From the NCBI RefSeq assembly GCF_022605725.1, contig NC_065550.1, positions 26,974,262-27,038,261 on the forward strand: 64,000 nt of DNA, written 5' to 3'. A program made the translations under genes and the position numbers. The notes beneath the pieces are model-generated. The model did not search any database. It saw only the letters and a program-made list of their open reading frames with translations, and was not told the DNA's origin. This stretch comes from Anthonomus grandis grandis (taxonomy: Eukaryota > Arthropoda > Insecta > Coleoptera > Curculionidae). How positions within the stretch are numbered: position 1 is the first letter of the stretch; each line of letters begins with the position of its first letter. Positions 46,401 to 61,400 of this stretch are shown here, one piece after another.

Positions 46401-49400
46401 CTATCATTAGTATTTAGTCTATGAAAGAATTTAAAACTACTACAAGAAATATAATGTTAAGTTATGAAAAAAAAACAAAAAATTAGCAGATAGGGAGGCA
46501 GAAGCGAGGGGCGACAGTAAGGGCAGCCTGGCCGCGGGAAAAGCGAGAAAAAAAAGATTATTATAATATAATATGATATGACGCTGAAGTCAGTATGTTG
46601 TATTATTAATGACATGTTTGATTTCCTAAGCTTGAGAACCTTGTTCATAGAGTAACTTTAATCTGATATGCTTTGAAAAACCCTTCTTGCTACGTGTTTT
46701 GATCTGTTCCGGACAGTTGGAGAATGAGCGTTGAAATGATGCCGTATGATGCTGAGGGATTACAAATTTGTGATTAAACCTAGTGTTGCGAATATGACTG
46801 GCAGGCCTTTAAACATTTCTTAAATAGGTAGGCTTATTATTATTTATAATGCGGTAAATAAAATTATACATATAAAGTTTTCTCCGGTTTTCCATATTTA
46901 AAATATTTACACTATTTATATGTGGTGTAATGTGTTCTCTAAAATTTATATTAAAAAAAAGTCTTAGACAGGTATTTTGTACCTTTTGTATCATTCTTTT
47001 TACGTGTGACGGTAAGTAATTATTGTATACAGTGTCACCATAATCAAAAAGAGACAGAACTGGAATTTTATTACCTGAAATGCTAATATCTAAATTATGT
47101 TCAACATCTCTTCTGATGTTTTTACTTCCTAGCACTATAACTTGCGTTTTCGCGGAATTTAATTTAAGATTGTGGTTTCTTGCGAAGGTTTCAATGCTTT
47201 TTAGATCGGATATGATAGTTTTAGGTCGTTTCAATATTTTCTTTATTTATTGGTATATAGATTTTCGAATCGTCAGCAAATTGTTGCAAAGTGGCATGTT
47301 TGACTACCTTATACATATCCGCAACATAAATTGAGAATAATAAACGTGAAATGACTGAGCCTTGTGGCACCCCGCAAGAGATTGCCTGAAACTCATTGGG
47401 ATATTCTTCTATAGCATCACATTTCTAGAGCGTTAATTCTGTGACCGTCTACCATTTTCATTGTTCACGTCTCAGCAATGGGCATGGGGAAAATCAGTCC
47501 AGTCATATAAGTCTGAGTTTGTTAATTGTGATGGAGGTGCCCTTCTTGATAGAAGTGAGTCTTGCTGTTGAGTTTCGTTCTATGGCGATACGCCTACGGA
47601 TTTAAGTATATTGAGAATAATAAGTAATTGAGAATAATAAACGTGAAATGACTGAGCCTTGTGGCACCCCGCAAGAGATTACCTGAAACTCATTGGGATA
47701 TTCTTCTATAGCATCACATTTCTAGAGCGTTAATTCTGTGACCGTCTACCATTTTCATTGTTCACGTCTCAGCAATGGGCATGGGGAAAATCAGTCCAGT
47801 CATTATAAGTCTGAGTTTGTTAATTGTGATGGAGGTGCCCTTCTTGATAGAAGTGAGTCTTGCTGTTGAGTTTCGTTCTATGGCGATACGCCTACGGATT
47901 TAAGTATATTGAGAATAATAAGTAATTGAGAATAATAAACGTGAAATGACTGAGCCTTGTGGCACCCCGCAAGAGATTGCCTGAAACTCTGAGTACCTCG
48001 TGATGCCCGCCCCTCCGGGAATGGCCACTTGACACTCTCGACTGTTAAAATAATTAAAAAATTGTACAGTGTTCGCTGAGAGGCCAAAATAGTGCAATTT
48101 TGCTAGTAACAAGTCGTGATTTACCGTGTCAAAGGCCTTACCAAAGTCTTCATTAACCTGACCGGTAGATTTTAGCATTGAACAGTGCTCTGGAATGAGG
48201 ATTTTTTTTGTTGATCTCAAGTTGATTGAATATTGCAGATATGTTTCCATATTCTCGTAGAGACATATGAGTATTTAATTTAAAGTTTTCTAAATATACA
48301 TACAAATATTTAACAATATCTACTAGCATATTATGTATGGTATAAAATCTCACTACCTATGCAAAAAGACTACAGGAGTGTAAAATGGCAATTAAGTTTA
48401 CTAAGGAACATAATCTGTACTGATGCCTAAGGACCAATTTCCGATTTTATTACTCTATACTAAACCATGGTTATTTTCGCTATAACTTGAGCTGTACTTG
48501 TCCAGTTTTACGCATTGATGGTGAGATCTACTCATCTCATTGAGAAGTACTACTTAATACCTCTCAATTCATATTTCAATAAAATATCTCAAGCAGTAAG
48601 TATGTATTTGATAATGTAACTTAGTAAAAGTATACTTATTAAAGTATTACATAACTAAGCATCATATCTCTTAATAAGAATACACTATTTTAGCATACCC
48701 TGTAAATGTAAGGGAGATTTCTGTCAATCTTCAAAAACTAAACATGGATTAAGACAGTCCATGTCTTCTTTTCTTTGTATATTAAATGTCTGAGCAAAAA
48801 ATTTGTGACTTCTTTTACGATATGCTGATATGATATCGCTACAGTAATTGAGTAAAGGTCGAAACTAAATTCACTTCTATTATGCCAGTATACCATACAT
48901 TATAATCAGGAAACTTTAACACGCATATTTATACTTATACACACAATGAAGCCAAATTAATTACTTAAATAGTATATACTTGAATACCCTGTGCATAACA
49001 TACCATTAACGATTGCAACCATTGAACATTTGCAACCATTGAACATTTTTAATTATTTATTCATATCTAAATTCATTTAATAAAATTTCAGATACCGGCT
49101 ATAACCTAGTCCTCCTGATCGAAAAAGACGATCAACTAAACATCGACGATACAATCCTAAAATTAAAAGAAATCATAAAAACGTTTGTGAGTAACGTGAA
49201 ACTAAAGGGGGTAAATGGCAACGAAGTGGAATTCTTACTACCGTTCGGTGACAATGACAGTTATATAAAGAATTACATTGAAATGTTCGAGTATCTTGAA
49301 AACTACAGGAAGGAGTTGCATGTTGAAAATATTTCGTTTACTCATACTACATTGGAGGATGTGTTTTTAAAGTAGGTTAAAAATGACAAAAAAAAAACGC

Positions 49401-52400
49401 AATTTTATTTGAAATTTTTCGCAGTGCAAGGATCCAAAACGAAATTGAAAATGGTAGCGAGGAAAACACCGAACCTGATGGAATCGAATCAATTAAATCA
49501 GATGGTAAGTTAAAGTAAACTAATTTAGTTAAACCCAATTAAATGTCGGATGAAGTTTTAAGGTTTTATTTAATTGTAATACTTGTTTTATTCTTGTTTA
49601 GGATGTGGACAAGTGAGAGGTAAAAATACAATTTATTTTTTCTAATTTCACTTTACTTTGTCTCTTCACTAAAGGCCCATTTGCGATTCAGTAGGGATTT
49701 TTTTTAATCAAACTTATATTTATTCCAAATTTTTTACCCATTTTTTTTAATAATCCTTAAATTGATTCGACATGTGAAAATTAACTACTTTTAAACAATT
49801 TTAAGATAAAATAACGTTACCTCATGGGCCCTTGCTACTCTATTAAGCACCTTTAGACTGTTTCTTAGACGAATTCATAATAATCACCGTTTAAAGAATA
49901 TTTTTAACAGGTAAAAATCTAAATTAAAATTTCCTTTACTTTCCGACTTACCAGGTGAAAGCTAAAAATTTCTCAAAACTCTTCTATTAATCACATAAAG
50001 TACGATGTACTTTTGCGATTATATCTCTTAATTTCTTGTCATTCAAAAGTCATCAAAAAAAAATATTTCAATTTTCTTTCAGATACAGATTACTATCTAA
50101 CCAGCCACGCTCTACTATACAAACGATTTAGATGCTTTTTGAGAAATTTATTATCATTTTCAGTTGCGGTAAGTAATGGCATGTATAGTACATTAATAAA
50201 GTGCCTTTTGCTACAAAAACATAATTAATTTCAGACGATATCTGCGTTTCTCAATTTCAAAAACTAACTCCTAAACAGCTTCATAAAATTTTACAACATT
50301 TAATTTGAAGCAATAGATATTCAATTCTCTAATCAAGTAAGATATTGCAAATTTTTGTTTTTTTTTTAAATTTAGTTTCTATCAAATTTTGAATAACCTT
50401 ATTGTATCTAGGTACTGCTGGAATTTATAACTGAGGACATGCATTTTTTTAAAATCTTTTAATTTTACTAAAAAACCGACTGCTGAACAGAAGCCTAGTT
50501 TAAACTCTAGTAAAACATAATTATTATGCATTAGCACCAAAATGAAAACAAATTTTAGTAAAAATAATGTACAATTAACAATAAATAACTAAACTTTCAG
50601 ATTCACATCTAGTAAAAAAAATGTAATGATAGATTAAAAAAAAATAAAAGACTGCTCTTATTTTAAACAAATGTAAATATACTAAAATTACATTTGCACA
50701 TAGGGGATGATTAGTTTAAAGCTACTCTTGAACTCTTAATTCTATTTTAAAGGAAACGAGATACAAATAATACTTATAAGCTGTAAACATCTTTGCTATA
50801 AACATTTCTGTAATTAAAATTGCTAATTGTAATTAAAACATGATCAAACCTTCTCAAACTGAAAAAAAGGACGACATGTATTTCGTATCAGCTTTAATCT
50901 TTGCTGTGACATTTTATCTAAATACAGTATAATTCCTCTTAACCGGCTTCGCATTAACCGGTCGACGGATTAACCGGCCTGTTTACAACAGCCGAACGCA
51001 ACGCAATATTTTCCAAGAAATTCACCGGCGAGGCGATTCGGCTGGGATTTCGGATTTCGGATAAGATCCCTGTGAACTAAAAAAGGATTATTTTGTCGTT
51101 TTGATCAGTTTGGTTTGTTCTTGCTGTGGGTACGTACAAAACATAACTATTTCCTTATCAATGTGTGCAAAGCGCAAAAGAATTGTGGTTTCGATGGATA
51201 CACGTTTAAAAGTGTTAAAGCGGATTGATAATGGTGAATCTGTGGCGAAAATCTGTGCAGAATTTAATGTTGGAAAAAGCACTGTAAATGACTGGCGAAG
51301 AGATAGGCATTCGATTGAGGAGTTTTGTTCGAAAATGGAATCTGATAAGAATCTGGGCAGCGGTTGTACGAGAAAAAAACCGATTTGCGAGGTCGTCGAT
51401 GAAGCTTTGTGGATCTGGTTTCTTCAGGAACGTCGAAGAGGTACACCGATTGGCGGCCCAATTTTGAAAGAAAAAGCTCTGGCTATCCACCAGCAGATTA
51501 ATAATGGAGGCGAATTTGTGGCAAGTGATGGTTGGCTTAATCGATGGAAAAAGCGACACGGAATTAATTTCGCACATGTAAATGGAGAAAAACTGTCTGC
51601 TAATACTTCAGGTGCGACAGAATTCAAGACTAAGTTTGGTGAAATGGTTAAAACAGAGGAATTATCTCCAGAACAAGTTTATAGTATGAACGATAGTATT
51701 AAACGATAGTATTAAAATGTTACCAGAAAAAACTCTAGGCAGTCAACAGTCTGCCTCTGGCTTTAAAAAGAACAAAGAACCTATTACAGTGGCCGTTTGT
51801 TCGAATGCAGCGGGAACTCATAAAATTCCTCTTTTCGTTATTGGCAAGTCTGCTAAACCACGGGCATTCAAAAACTTGAATCCATCGTCCCTTCCGGTCT
51901 ATTATAAGTCACAAAAATCAGCGTGGATGAATTCAGACCTGTTTAAAGAGAGGCTTAATTTAGAGTTTGTTCCAAGAGTTAAAATACATTTAAAAATTGT
52001 TAACTTGCCTATCAAAGCAGTTCTAGTGTTAGATAATGCTCCAACCCATCCTCATGACTGCGATGTAGATGACATAAAATTAGTTTATCTTCCTCCTAAT
52101 GTGACAAGCTTAGTGCAACCAATGGACCAAGGAGTGATCGAAAGCTTAAAAAGACGATACAGGCGTAAACTTGTTTGTGAAATTCTGCAACACTCGGAGA
52201 GTGAAGACAAAGGTCTTTTAGAAGTCATCAAAAAGATCAATATCAAGGACGTTATCTATATGTTAGCTACAGCATTTCAAGAAATGCCTTCTTCAACGTT
52301 TATTAAAACTTGGAGAAAACTTTGGCCAGATGTTGAGAATCTAGTTGCGATCTCGAATATTGCAGGGACTGAAGAAGAAGAAACAAAGTTAACGGGTAAC

Positions 52401-55400
52401 GAAGCATTGCAACCAGAAGATGTGGAAAATTGGATGATAAGTTGTGACGATCACCTTGAAAATGAATTTTTCAATGATGAAGAAATCATAGATTTAGCAA
52501 CCAAAGAACCAGAGGAATATGATGAGAGTAGTGACATTGAATTCCTCTTCAATTCGATTTCTCATGAAGAAGCCAAAAATGTAATGGAACTTGCATTAAA
52601 AACATTGAGCAGCAACATGAGTCAACAGCATTAGACATTTTGGTGATTAGAAAATGGAGGGATATCGCATTCAGAAATTCACTGAAGGAAATGAGAAAAA
52701 ACAGAAGAAAATCACATACTTTTTTAAAAAATAATTACATATTAAACTTACATACATATGTATATTTGTTGATGTAGCACCTTCATATATGTAAATATGA
52801 AATACATAACTATATAAAGAATATTTCTCCATTATTTTATATTTATTTTATGTTCATATATATGTGTAATACTCTCTTCAATATATATACATATGTACAT
52901 AACATAGATAATGAACATAATATAATATGTATTATGTACACATATATAAGTACACTTCGGATTAACCGGCCAAAACGGCAACCGGCCAGGTATGCAGTCC
53001 CGAGGTGACCGGTTAAGAGGAATTCTACTGTAGGTATAATAGACGATTAGAAAATCATTGATTACTGAGAAGAATAAAGATTCTGCAACTTTTCCTTGTC
53101 TCTTTTATATTTGGGCATAGCTTTATCCCTTAATATGGATAAATTTTATTAGGTTAATTTAAAATCAATCTTGATAAAGAATCAAGATTCAAAGAATTAA
53201 AAGGCATGAATCTACTGGGCATAATATGGAAAACTGAAAAAAACTATGTCTTTCCAATGTTGTGCAAAACAAGTTTTCCTCTCTGAAAAAATCTGCCCAG
53301 GGGTTGCAAAATAGACGAAATAAAGAATGAGTTCTGGTAACGCCCCACTAAACTTCTATGCATAAAATATTCTTTTTATACAATGCTATTTATAGTTTTA
53401 TATCTGACAATTTTAAGGTATTTAATACTAGTAAAACGAAATGCATCAATTTTTAATAATTTTATTATTCTCAGTTGTTTTTTAATCTGTATGTTCCAAT
53501 TATTATTATTAAATTTAAGGGAATTTTTTTAAATGTATGCAGTTATAATGCCAAACAATTCACCTACTGGACTAGAATAGATGTACTTTTTATAATCTGC
53601 TTAAATATTACTTCGACTTAGTTTCGTTTATATTATTTTTTCACCGTCATGTCATAAAACGTATATGAAATTAATTAAATATTTTAATAAAGAGTATTTT
53701 GTTCAACAGTGATTATCCTGGTTAAGTAAAAATAGCCATTTGCCTAGACTTAAACCTTTAAACATATTCTTACTATTACTCTAGCCTCTTATTAGTTAAA
53801 ATACATCCTAAACTGGCGATACAGTTATGAGTTACAAAAACTGTATCAAATTCTGTGATATTACTGTATAATACTGTATCAATATCTGTCTGTACATAAA
53901 AACGTATATTTTATCCTTTTTCAGGCCGTTATAGCAATTTTCTTGCTGGTCCTATGCATATTGCTAAGCATGAAAAACTCTACTTTCATGACACCAGGCG
54001 GACAGGCTTTGAAAGTATCTTTGAACTTTTATGGGCGAACCAAGGTGTTCTATAATGCGACCGAGAATCCGAACGCTCAATCAATAATGCGGTATTACCT
54101 AGATGCCGTTAGTAAGGAAAATGACTATGAAGAAGTGTCAGATGTGGGCAAAGGTAAGAAAACATTGAATTTTTAAAATTTTGTTCAATCTTTAGTCAAT
54201 AATATGTGAATCCCCTGCACTTATTAATTAAAATATAGAGATATATGTTTCGAGATATTGCAAGCCAACTAAATCTTGGGGTCACTATAGGAAGGGATGT
54301 AAATAAAGTCTGGTTAAGTTTACATATAAGCCAGTTTTATCTTTTTTACTTTATTGTTAATAAAAAGTCCTTTCTTTTTTCTATCCTGAATACTATCAGT
54401 ATTCAGGTTTTATTTAATTGAATTTATTTATTTAATTGAATAGTTATGGTTAAAATGATTTAAATGGTCAAAACATGCAGGTTTTTTATTTTCAAAAGTA
54501 ATTAAGAAATAAGCAGTTATTGAAAATATATATAAGAAATACTTACTGGTATACTACTAGAAATAAGTAGTTTCAGAAATGCCTAGAATTCTAGTATTTA
54601 TTATTTTATAAGATTGGGAAAAAATAAATTATAAAAAAGCGTTAAATAATCTGAAATGTGCATATATTTTGTGCATTTTTCAGTACCAGAGTATAAATTT
54701 GTAAATGACTGCTAAAAAAATATTTAAAATATTCAGCTTTTTGGGTAAAAATATATTATCTTTAATTAGTGGATAGTTAGACTTTAAATCAAAAATCGTC
54801 TTAAAAAAATTAACTGTCTAGAAGAGAATACGCAAAATAATTAAAAAACTATTTTAAATGTCTTATTGATCTATAGCTAAATGATAAATGATTGAAAGAA
54901 AATTAAATTATGTTTATATGTTGGCTTTATACTTTAACTAATAATAATATTAATAATAATAATAATAATAAGAAAAAGAATACGTTTGTTTCCAAAATTC
55001 CAAATACAATAAAACTAGTTTACACAAATAGGGAAAATAAATGAGATGCATAGAAACCACAAAAACTGGCAACTTGATAATGCTTATATTTCTAACGGGG
55101 AAAATGACAGACCCGTTTTTCTAGTTATAGTTTAAGGTATATCTTGTTAAATATCATAATTAAATACAACAATAATACATTTCGTTGTAACAAAACATTC
55201 AATAACTCTAATAAAAATTAAATACAAAATATAAGATATTGGTCAATAAATACTAAAAAACTAATAAAACAGAGAAAAACAAAAAAAAGTCTTTTATGGG
55301 CCCTGGTATAATATTATGTAATTTTGGTACTTATTATTTAAAATATTTTTGAACAATACTTTTGCTAACTGCCTGTAAAGAACAAAAAATTATTTCACTT

Positions 55401-58400
55401 TAAAACATCTCTGATTTTTAGCAAAAAAAAACTTAAACCACAAAGGAAATTACTTCTAAAAATATTAAGCATCTAGAAGAAAATGAAAAATACTTAAAAT
55501 AATTTAAAAACTATATCAAACAACTGTATATTTTAAATAAAGAATCGTTATTTTTTTTTATCGAAAAATATGTTAAAGCTATTTGGAAAAAACATACTTT
55601 GAAATAATAAAATAATATAATAACTGGTTTGTTTAAAAAATATATTTCTTAGTCAAAAAACCTACGAAAGAGAGTAAGGATTTTTTTTTATAAATTCTTT
55701 AATTATAAACTTGACTAGCCTACAACAATATTCATAGTTTGTTAATTCAATAATTCCTTAACAGTGCCTGAAGAACTCTAGCTTTGAGGATATTATTAAA
55801 ACTACAAATATATACTGGATCTAACAATGTTGGGTTTTATATGCATATTTTATATTTATGGCTAAATTTGATTTTATTTTTAGATGATTAAACTTATATT
55901 TGGTTGACGTTTCGATATCTATTTTCAACATTAGGACTATATAAAACAGATATAGTCCAGAGACATATTTATTTTATTTATTTAGAATCCTGTCAATACA
56001 AATGTACATACAAAATTGTAATCAAATAAAATTATATTTGTAAATAGGAAAGGTAGCATACACCTAGGAAAACGAAATCCTGTATGTGTCACTACAATTT
56101 AGTACTGAGACAGGAGTAAAAGAAAATTACGCTATATATCTATACAAATATAACATCTATGTATAAGCAGTAACTGATTAACAAAAATCACTTATACAGA
56201 AAAAAAACAATAATTCATATATAAATAATCATACATAATATGGGATACGAGAGCTGCAATAATTATACTTAACAATTAATACTTAATATATTTAAATCTG
56301 GATAATAATATATTTTAATATATTTTCATCCCATCAGAGTATTTTCTAAAAATCCTTTAAACATTTTTTTTTTCTTTTTAGCTATTATAGTTGAAGGTGT
56401 CAACAACCTACCATTCTATCAGCAACACTTAGTCGTAGCGGCAGAACTGACCACTACCAACCAAGACGACTCCATAGAAGCCACGTTGCTCTACAACAAT
56501 TTCGCCATACACTCCGCACCCATTTCGCTCAATTTAATCACCACGAGTCTCGCAAAGTTCTTATTAGGAGACCAATATTCCATTAGCACCAGTTTTAAAT
56601 CGTTAGACTTCTTAAGCTCAATGTCCAACGAAGAACTGTCCGGGATGCAAGTGGGACTGCTTTGGTCCGTTATTATGCCCATAGGAGTCTTACTGTTTGT
56701 GGGATGTTTCATTTATTTCCCTTACTCGGAATTGTCGACGAGGTTTACGCAGATCCAGTTTATGTGCGGAGTACCACCGTGGGTTTATTGGTTGGTTACG
56801 TACGTTAGTGATCTGATCATCTACGTGGTTTTTGTGCTGTTACTGAGCTTAATTAGTATGTTTTGGGTGCCGTTTCAAGGACAAACAGAACTAGGTAAGA
56901 TTTTGATTTAGTTGCTGTTTAAGATATAGCGCGTGTTAAAAATGTTCCGGACCCCCTTAATAATTCGTGAAAGGGCCCTTTGATCAAAAAGTGTTCCAAA
57001 TAAAAATTATTGATCTTAAATTGCATTTTTTGAAATGGAATGGTATATTTTATTATGCAATTTCAGATCCCACGCAACAGATTAAAAGATTCAATGGTTT
57101 AAAAAATGACTGTAAAATTTATTATAAATAATAACATGCAAATACTAACCCATAAAAAAAGAAACCATACAAAAAAAGTATTTAAGCAACAAATCTATTT
57201 AATTAAACGTTGAAAATAGCTCCTTGAATGGTTTGCCAAATTGTAGAAAAAAGCATTTGCTATGTTTTCTAACATGTCGGGAGTTCAATTCATATTCTGC
57301 CTTGTAGTAGATTAATATTTTCCGGCTTTGTCGCATACATTTTATTTTTTAAATGCCCTAAGAGAAAGTAGTCTAGGGGTATAAGATCAGGGCTTCTTGC
57401 TGGCCATTCAATTTCACCTCTTCTGCCAATCCAAAGATTTGGAAAGGTCTAATCTAAGAATCTTCTTACATTAACTCCAAAAGGAGGAGGAGTGCCACCT
57501 TTTTGAAACTATATTTGATGAAAATTAGCATTAGCATGTCTTCTTATTTCTGGTACTATGTGATTTTGCAGCAAATTTTCAGATATCAAGGGCATTTAAA
57601 TTATCCTCAATAAAAGTGGACTCATTATATTATTGATAAAGTATTTTGTTAAACTATCCGATCTTTTAAGCTAGTTAGAGTAAGCTAAAGCATATGTTAC
57701 ATAAAGTTGTGTTAAAATTTTGCGTAAAATCAGAAAATGCATAAAAAATATACCATTCCATTTAAAGAAGGGTAACTTTGGTCCCTACTACTGTTGTGAT
57801 GACACTTTCTGATAAAAATGAATTATTAAGGGGGTTCGGAACTTTTTTAACACACGATGTACTTATTAAAACATATATGTCCCTAGAATGTTTAAATGTA
57901 TGCAAAAACATTATTTTCAAAGGTAGTTTTCTGGATGATTTTGGTTTAGGGGGTTTTTAAACTATTCTATGTATTTATTCAGTTATTAAGTATAATTTAA
58001 TAACTTTTTTTTAATTCTGGATATCTTGGGTATACAAACATGACTACGCATATGCAGTATTCACTGTAATTATAACTGTTTATGTTTTGCAAATATTACT
58101 ATACTTTAGGTGATATTAAGAAGGAAAGTTCAAATAAACCTAAACCTTTTTAACTGTTGAGCTGCAGGATGTAAAAGGGTTGGTAATAAAAATTAATTTA
58201 AAAAAATTAGTGGCTCACTATTTTTATCTATTCAAAAATTCAATATCATGCCACTGTTGGAAGTAGAAAATTTATTTTTAACCAATAAAGAATGTTTCTA
58301 TGCCAGGGAGGGTAACCATTAAATTTCAAATGAAAAATCTATAGCAGTCTCAATAAAAATACAAAGATATAACAAATATTTACTAATAATTTATTATATC

Positions 58401-61400
58401 TTTACTTCAATGGATTTAATATAGTTCTAATCAGATAACAAAACCAAAATCTTTTTGTAACGATATTCGTGAATAAATTACAGTTTTTTATAAATAGATA
58501 AAAGATAAACTAGAAAATAAAGAGACAAAATATTTGGCAATATTTATAGGAAATACTACAGGTATAATATGAGTAACAATTCTAAACACTCATCAAATTT
58601 ATTGGAGCAATAAATGTATTGAAGTGGCCGATCCAAAGTCCAGACTTACGTCCAATCGAGAATTTATAGACAATTCTGAAAATTATAAAATCTAGGATTC
58701 CACTGGACCAATACTATATATGCAAGAAAAACTTCCTATCAATATAAGCCAAAATAATTGGAGTCTTTTTTGTCTTTTGGTTCAATAAGGTTAGCATATG
58801 ACACTTATCAAAAGAATGGTGACCGTTCGATGGAGAAAAAAATATTTAATTGAATATGAACGATGAACTTGAGACAGGTACTCAAGTTCATCTCTGGCTT
58901 AGTCGTATTAGCAAAGAAAAAGATGTAGCATGTATGCGGTACAATAGGGAAAATTATTTGTTAAAGAAAAATGAGATACCGTTTTACTAATCTTGAATTT
59001 TTTATAAAAATCTAAAAGTGACGAAAAATTAATAAAAAATCATGTGCTAAATTTAAACAAAATTACAATATTACTACTAATTGTCTTTCAAATTGATTTA
59101 ATTAAGTAACTAATGAATATGTTTATGCTCTATAGCATATTTTGTCAAGAATTCCTCTACCTTTCTTCATAGACAGAAAACTCGATTTGTGTCAAATGCA
59201 TTTTCTTAGACAAGAATTCCTTATGATATTCTGGAATGGATCCATGCAAAGTAATAAAATTTAATACCAGGAACGAAATTGATTGATAAACAAGATCCGG
59301 CAAATTTAATTTACGAGTCTATAGATACAGTTGCTGATTTTTAGCTGAATTTATGTTTAATTGGTTTGAACAAAACGAATCTGCAACAAGTGACTATGTC
59401 TCTTATAGACCCGGTGACCCCCTTGATCACCGCTTTCAAGATCATTAATTAGATCAAGAAAGACAAGCAATGAGGTCTCCAAACTTCAATTTCGCAAAAC
59501 CATATTAGCTGTATTCGATTCAACGCCGGTTTTGGTTCTGGTTGAGAGCTATTTGACGCTATTAACAGAATATTTGACGTATTTGGTTACAAATAATGAC
59601 GTCAACGCATAACCAATACCAAACCACCCGAATGCAATGGTTCTGCTGTTTTTTTATTGGTTATGGTTCGTGCTATATTCATGTTATGTTTCAGATACAC
59701 ATATTGGCATGGACTAATATTAAAACTTTACTTTTAACTTTAATGCTTCCGGACATTGAGGCTCTTTTTATTGTTGCAACATCAAAATTTTGATAATTTA
59801 TACCAAATTTAGCAAAGTGGCTCGTCATTGCCACCTGTCTTAAATAAGCAAGTGTATATCATCATCTAAAAATTAAAAACAAAATACCTACTAATTTAAA
59901 GGGCTATTAAATAAATTATTGAGTAATAAAGGCTCTGCATTTATTTCTGCAGTGTAGTAACCGAGAGTAATATGATGTATTTTTATTTACTTTAGTAGAA
60001 AAGAAATACGAAAAAACCTACCAGTAAGAAATAAATGGCAAGTAGAAATATCAGCCTCTATATATATGGACTTATCGTTAATTAAAAGTGTACATTTTCC
60101 ATTTTATCTGGTTTAATATAAATACTGCTTAATTATTACTACCCTGCGGGATCTTATTGTATATTCAAGTTCAAATAAAAAAATGTTATCAATAAAAACA
60201 AATTTTGTCTTTTATCTCGTGTTTACAAACAAATCCAAACCAAATCAGATAACCACCTCGCCGGTCTGGTTCGAGATATGACAGACCAAAAGTAAACAAT
60301 GACGTCGTTAAATGTAAAACGAATACTGTTGGTATCACTTCGGTTAACCGAAACCAGAACCAGCGTTCGCTCGAATATAGCTATTGTGTGCAACCAATTT
60401 GAGATTCTATTACTGCTGAAATCTGAAAATGTATGGTCAAAGATCTGCCCAAAACGTGGCACCAGTAATAGTGTATGTAAAAATCTGTAGAAGAAATGAG
60501 ACAAACAATTAATAAATAGAACATGTACATCTAGGGGGCGCTAGTGTCAAAGTTTGGTGTCAATACACATAACCTTACTTAAGTTTTATATTTACTTTCT
60601 GTTTGTTTTAGCGATATCAAATTGATTTTTGAATTTAATTGATGCTATATAACTTTCTATGTGTGTCTCAGTGCTTATCTATTTCTAGTAAACATGAAAG
60701 CATCAGGTTCCATAACTTTCATAAAATTTGCAGAAAAATTGGCTAATAGACATTCGCTGAAACAAGAAAATAAGCCGAAATTTATGACATATATCTAGTT
60801 TTAAGGTAAATAGGAAATTTTAAAGAAAAATCACATTCCATCTATGCAAAAAGTTACCGGATGTTCACGAGAGCTTTTGAGTTTTTATTACCGACACTTT
60901 TAAAGCTCTTATTGCAGGAATAATAGTACTTTTTCATTTCATCACATGCATTTTTGTAAAGTGGACGAAGCATGTGTACAAATGTTTTAAGAGACTAAAT
61001 TTTTGAAGCATTTCAACCACAGAAAAAACAACAAATATAAAGTAATTTTAGATGGCACTGAATTTCTAATAGTGAGAACCAGTAACCCTATTATCCAACA
61101 AGCAACTTATTCCTCGTATTATGGAAATAACACCTTTAAAGTACTCGTTGTGTGTACAGAAAATGTTGAAATTATATTAGTATCTGATGCATATGGTGGA
61201 AGTATATCTGATAGAATAGATAATTACACAGCAATCTGGAAAAGCGAATTAGGTTAAATATGCCTCCATTTAAAAAAGGCTTACAGATATAATGAAAACT
61301 AGGATTGTAAAGATCGTGCCAAGATGTGGCCTTACATCAAACAGCTATATAAACAGCTGATCAAAAAAGTACTATTTCAAACTTTGCCGACGAACACTGC

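Noticed and set aside
51215..51627. Several minus-strand ORFs across the Tigger transposase
   Set aside because: They are antisense shadows of the transposase reading frame.
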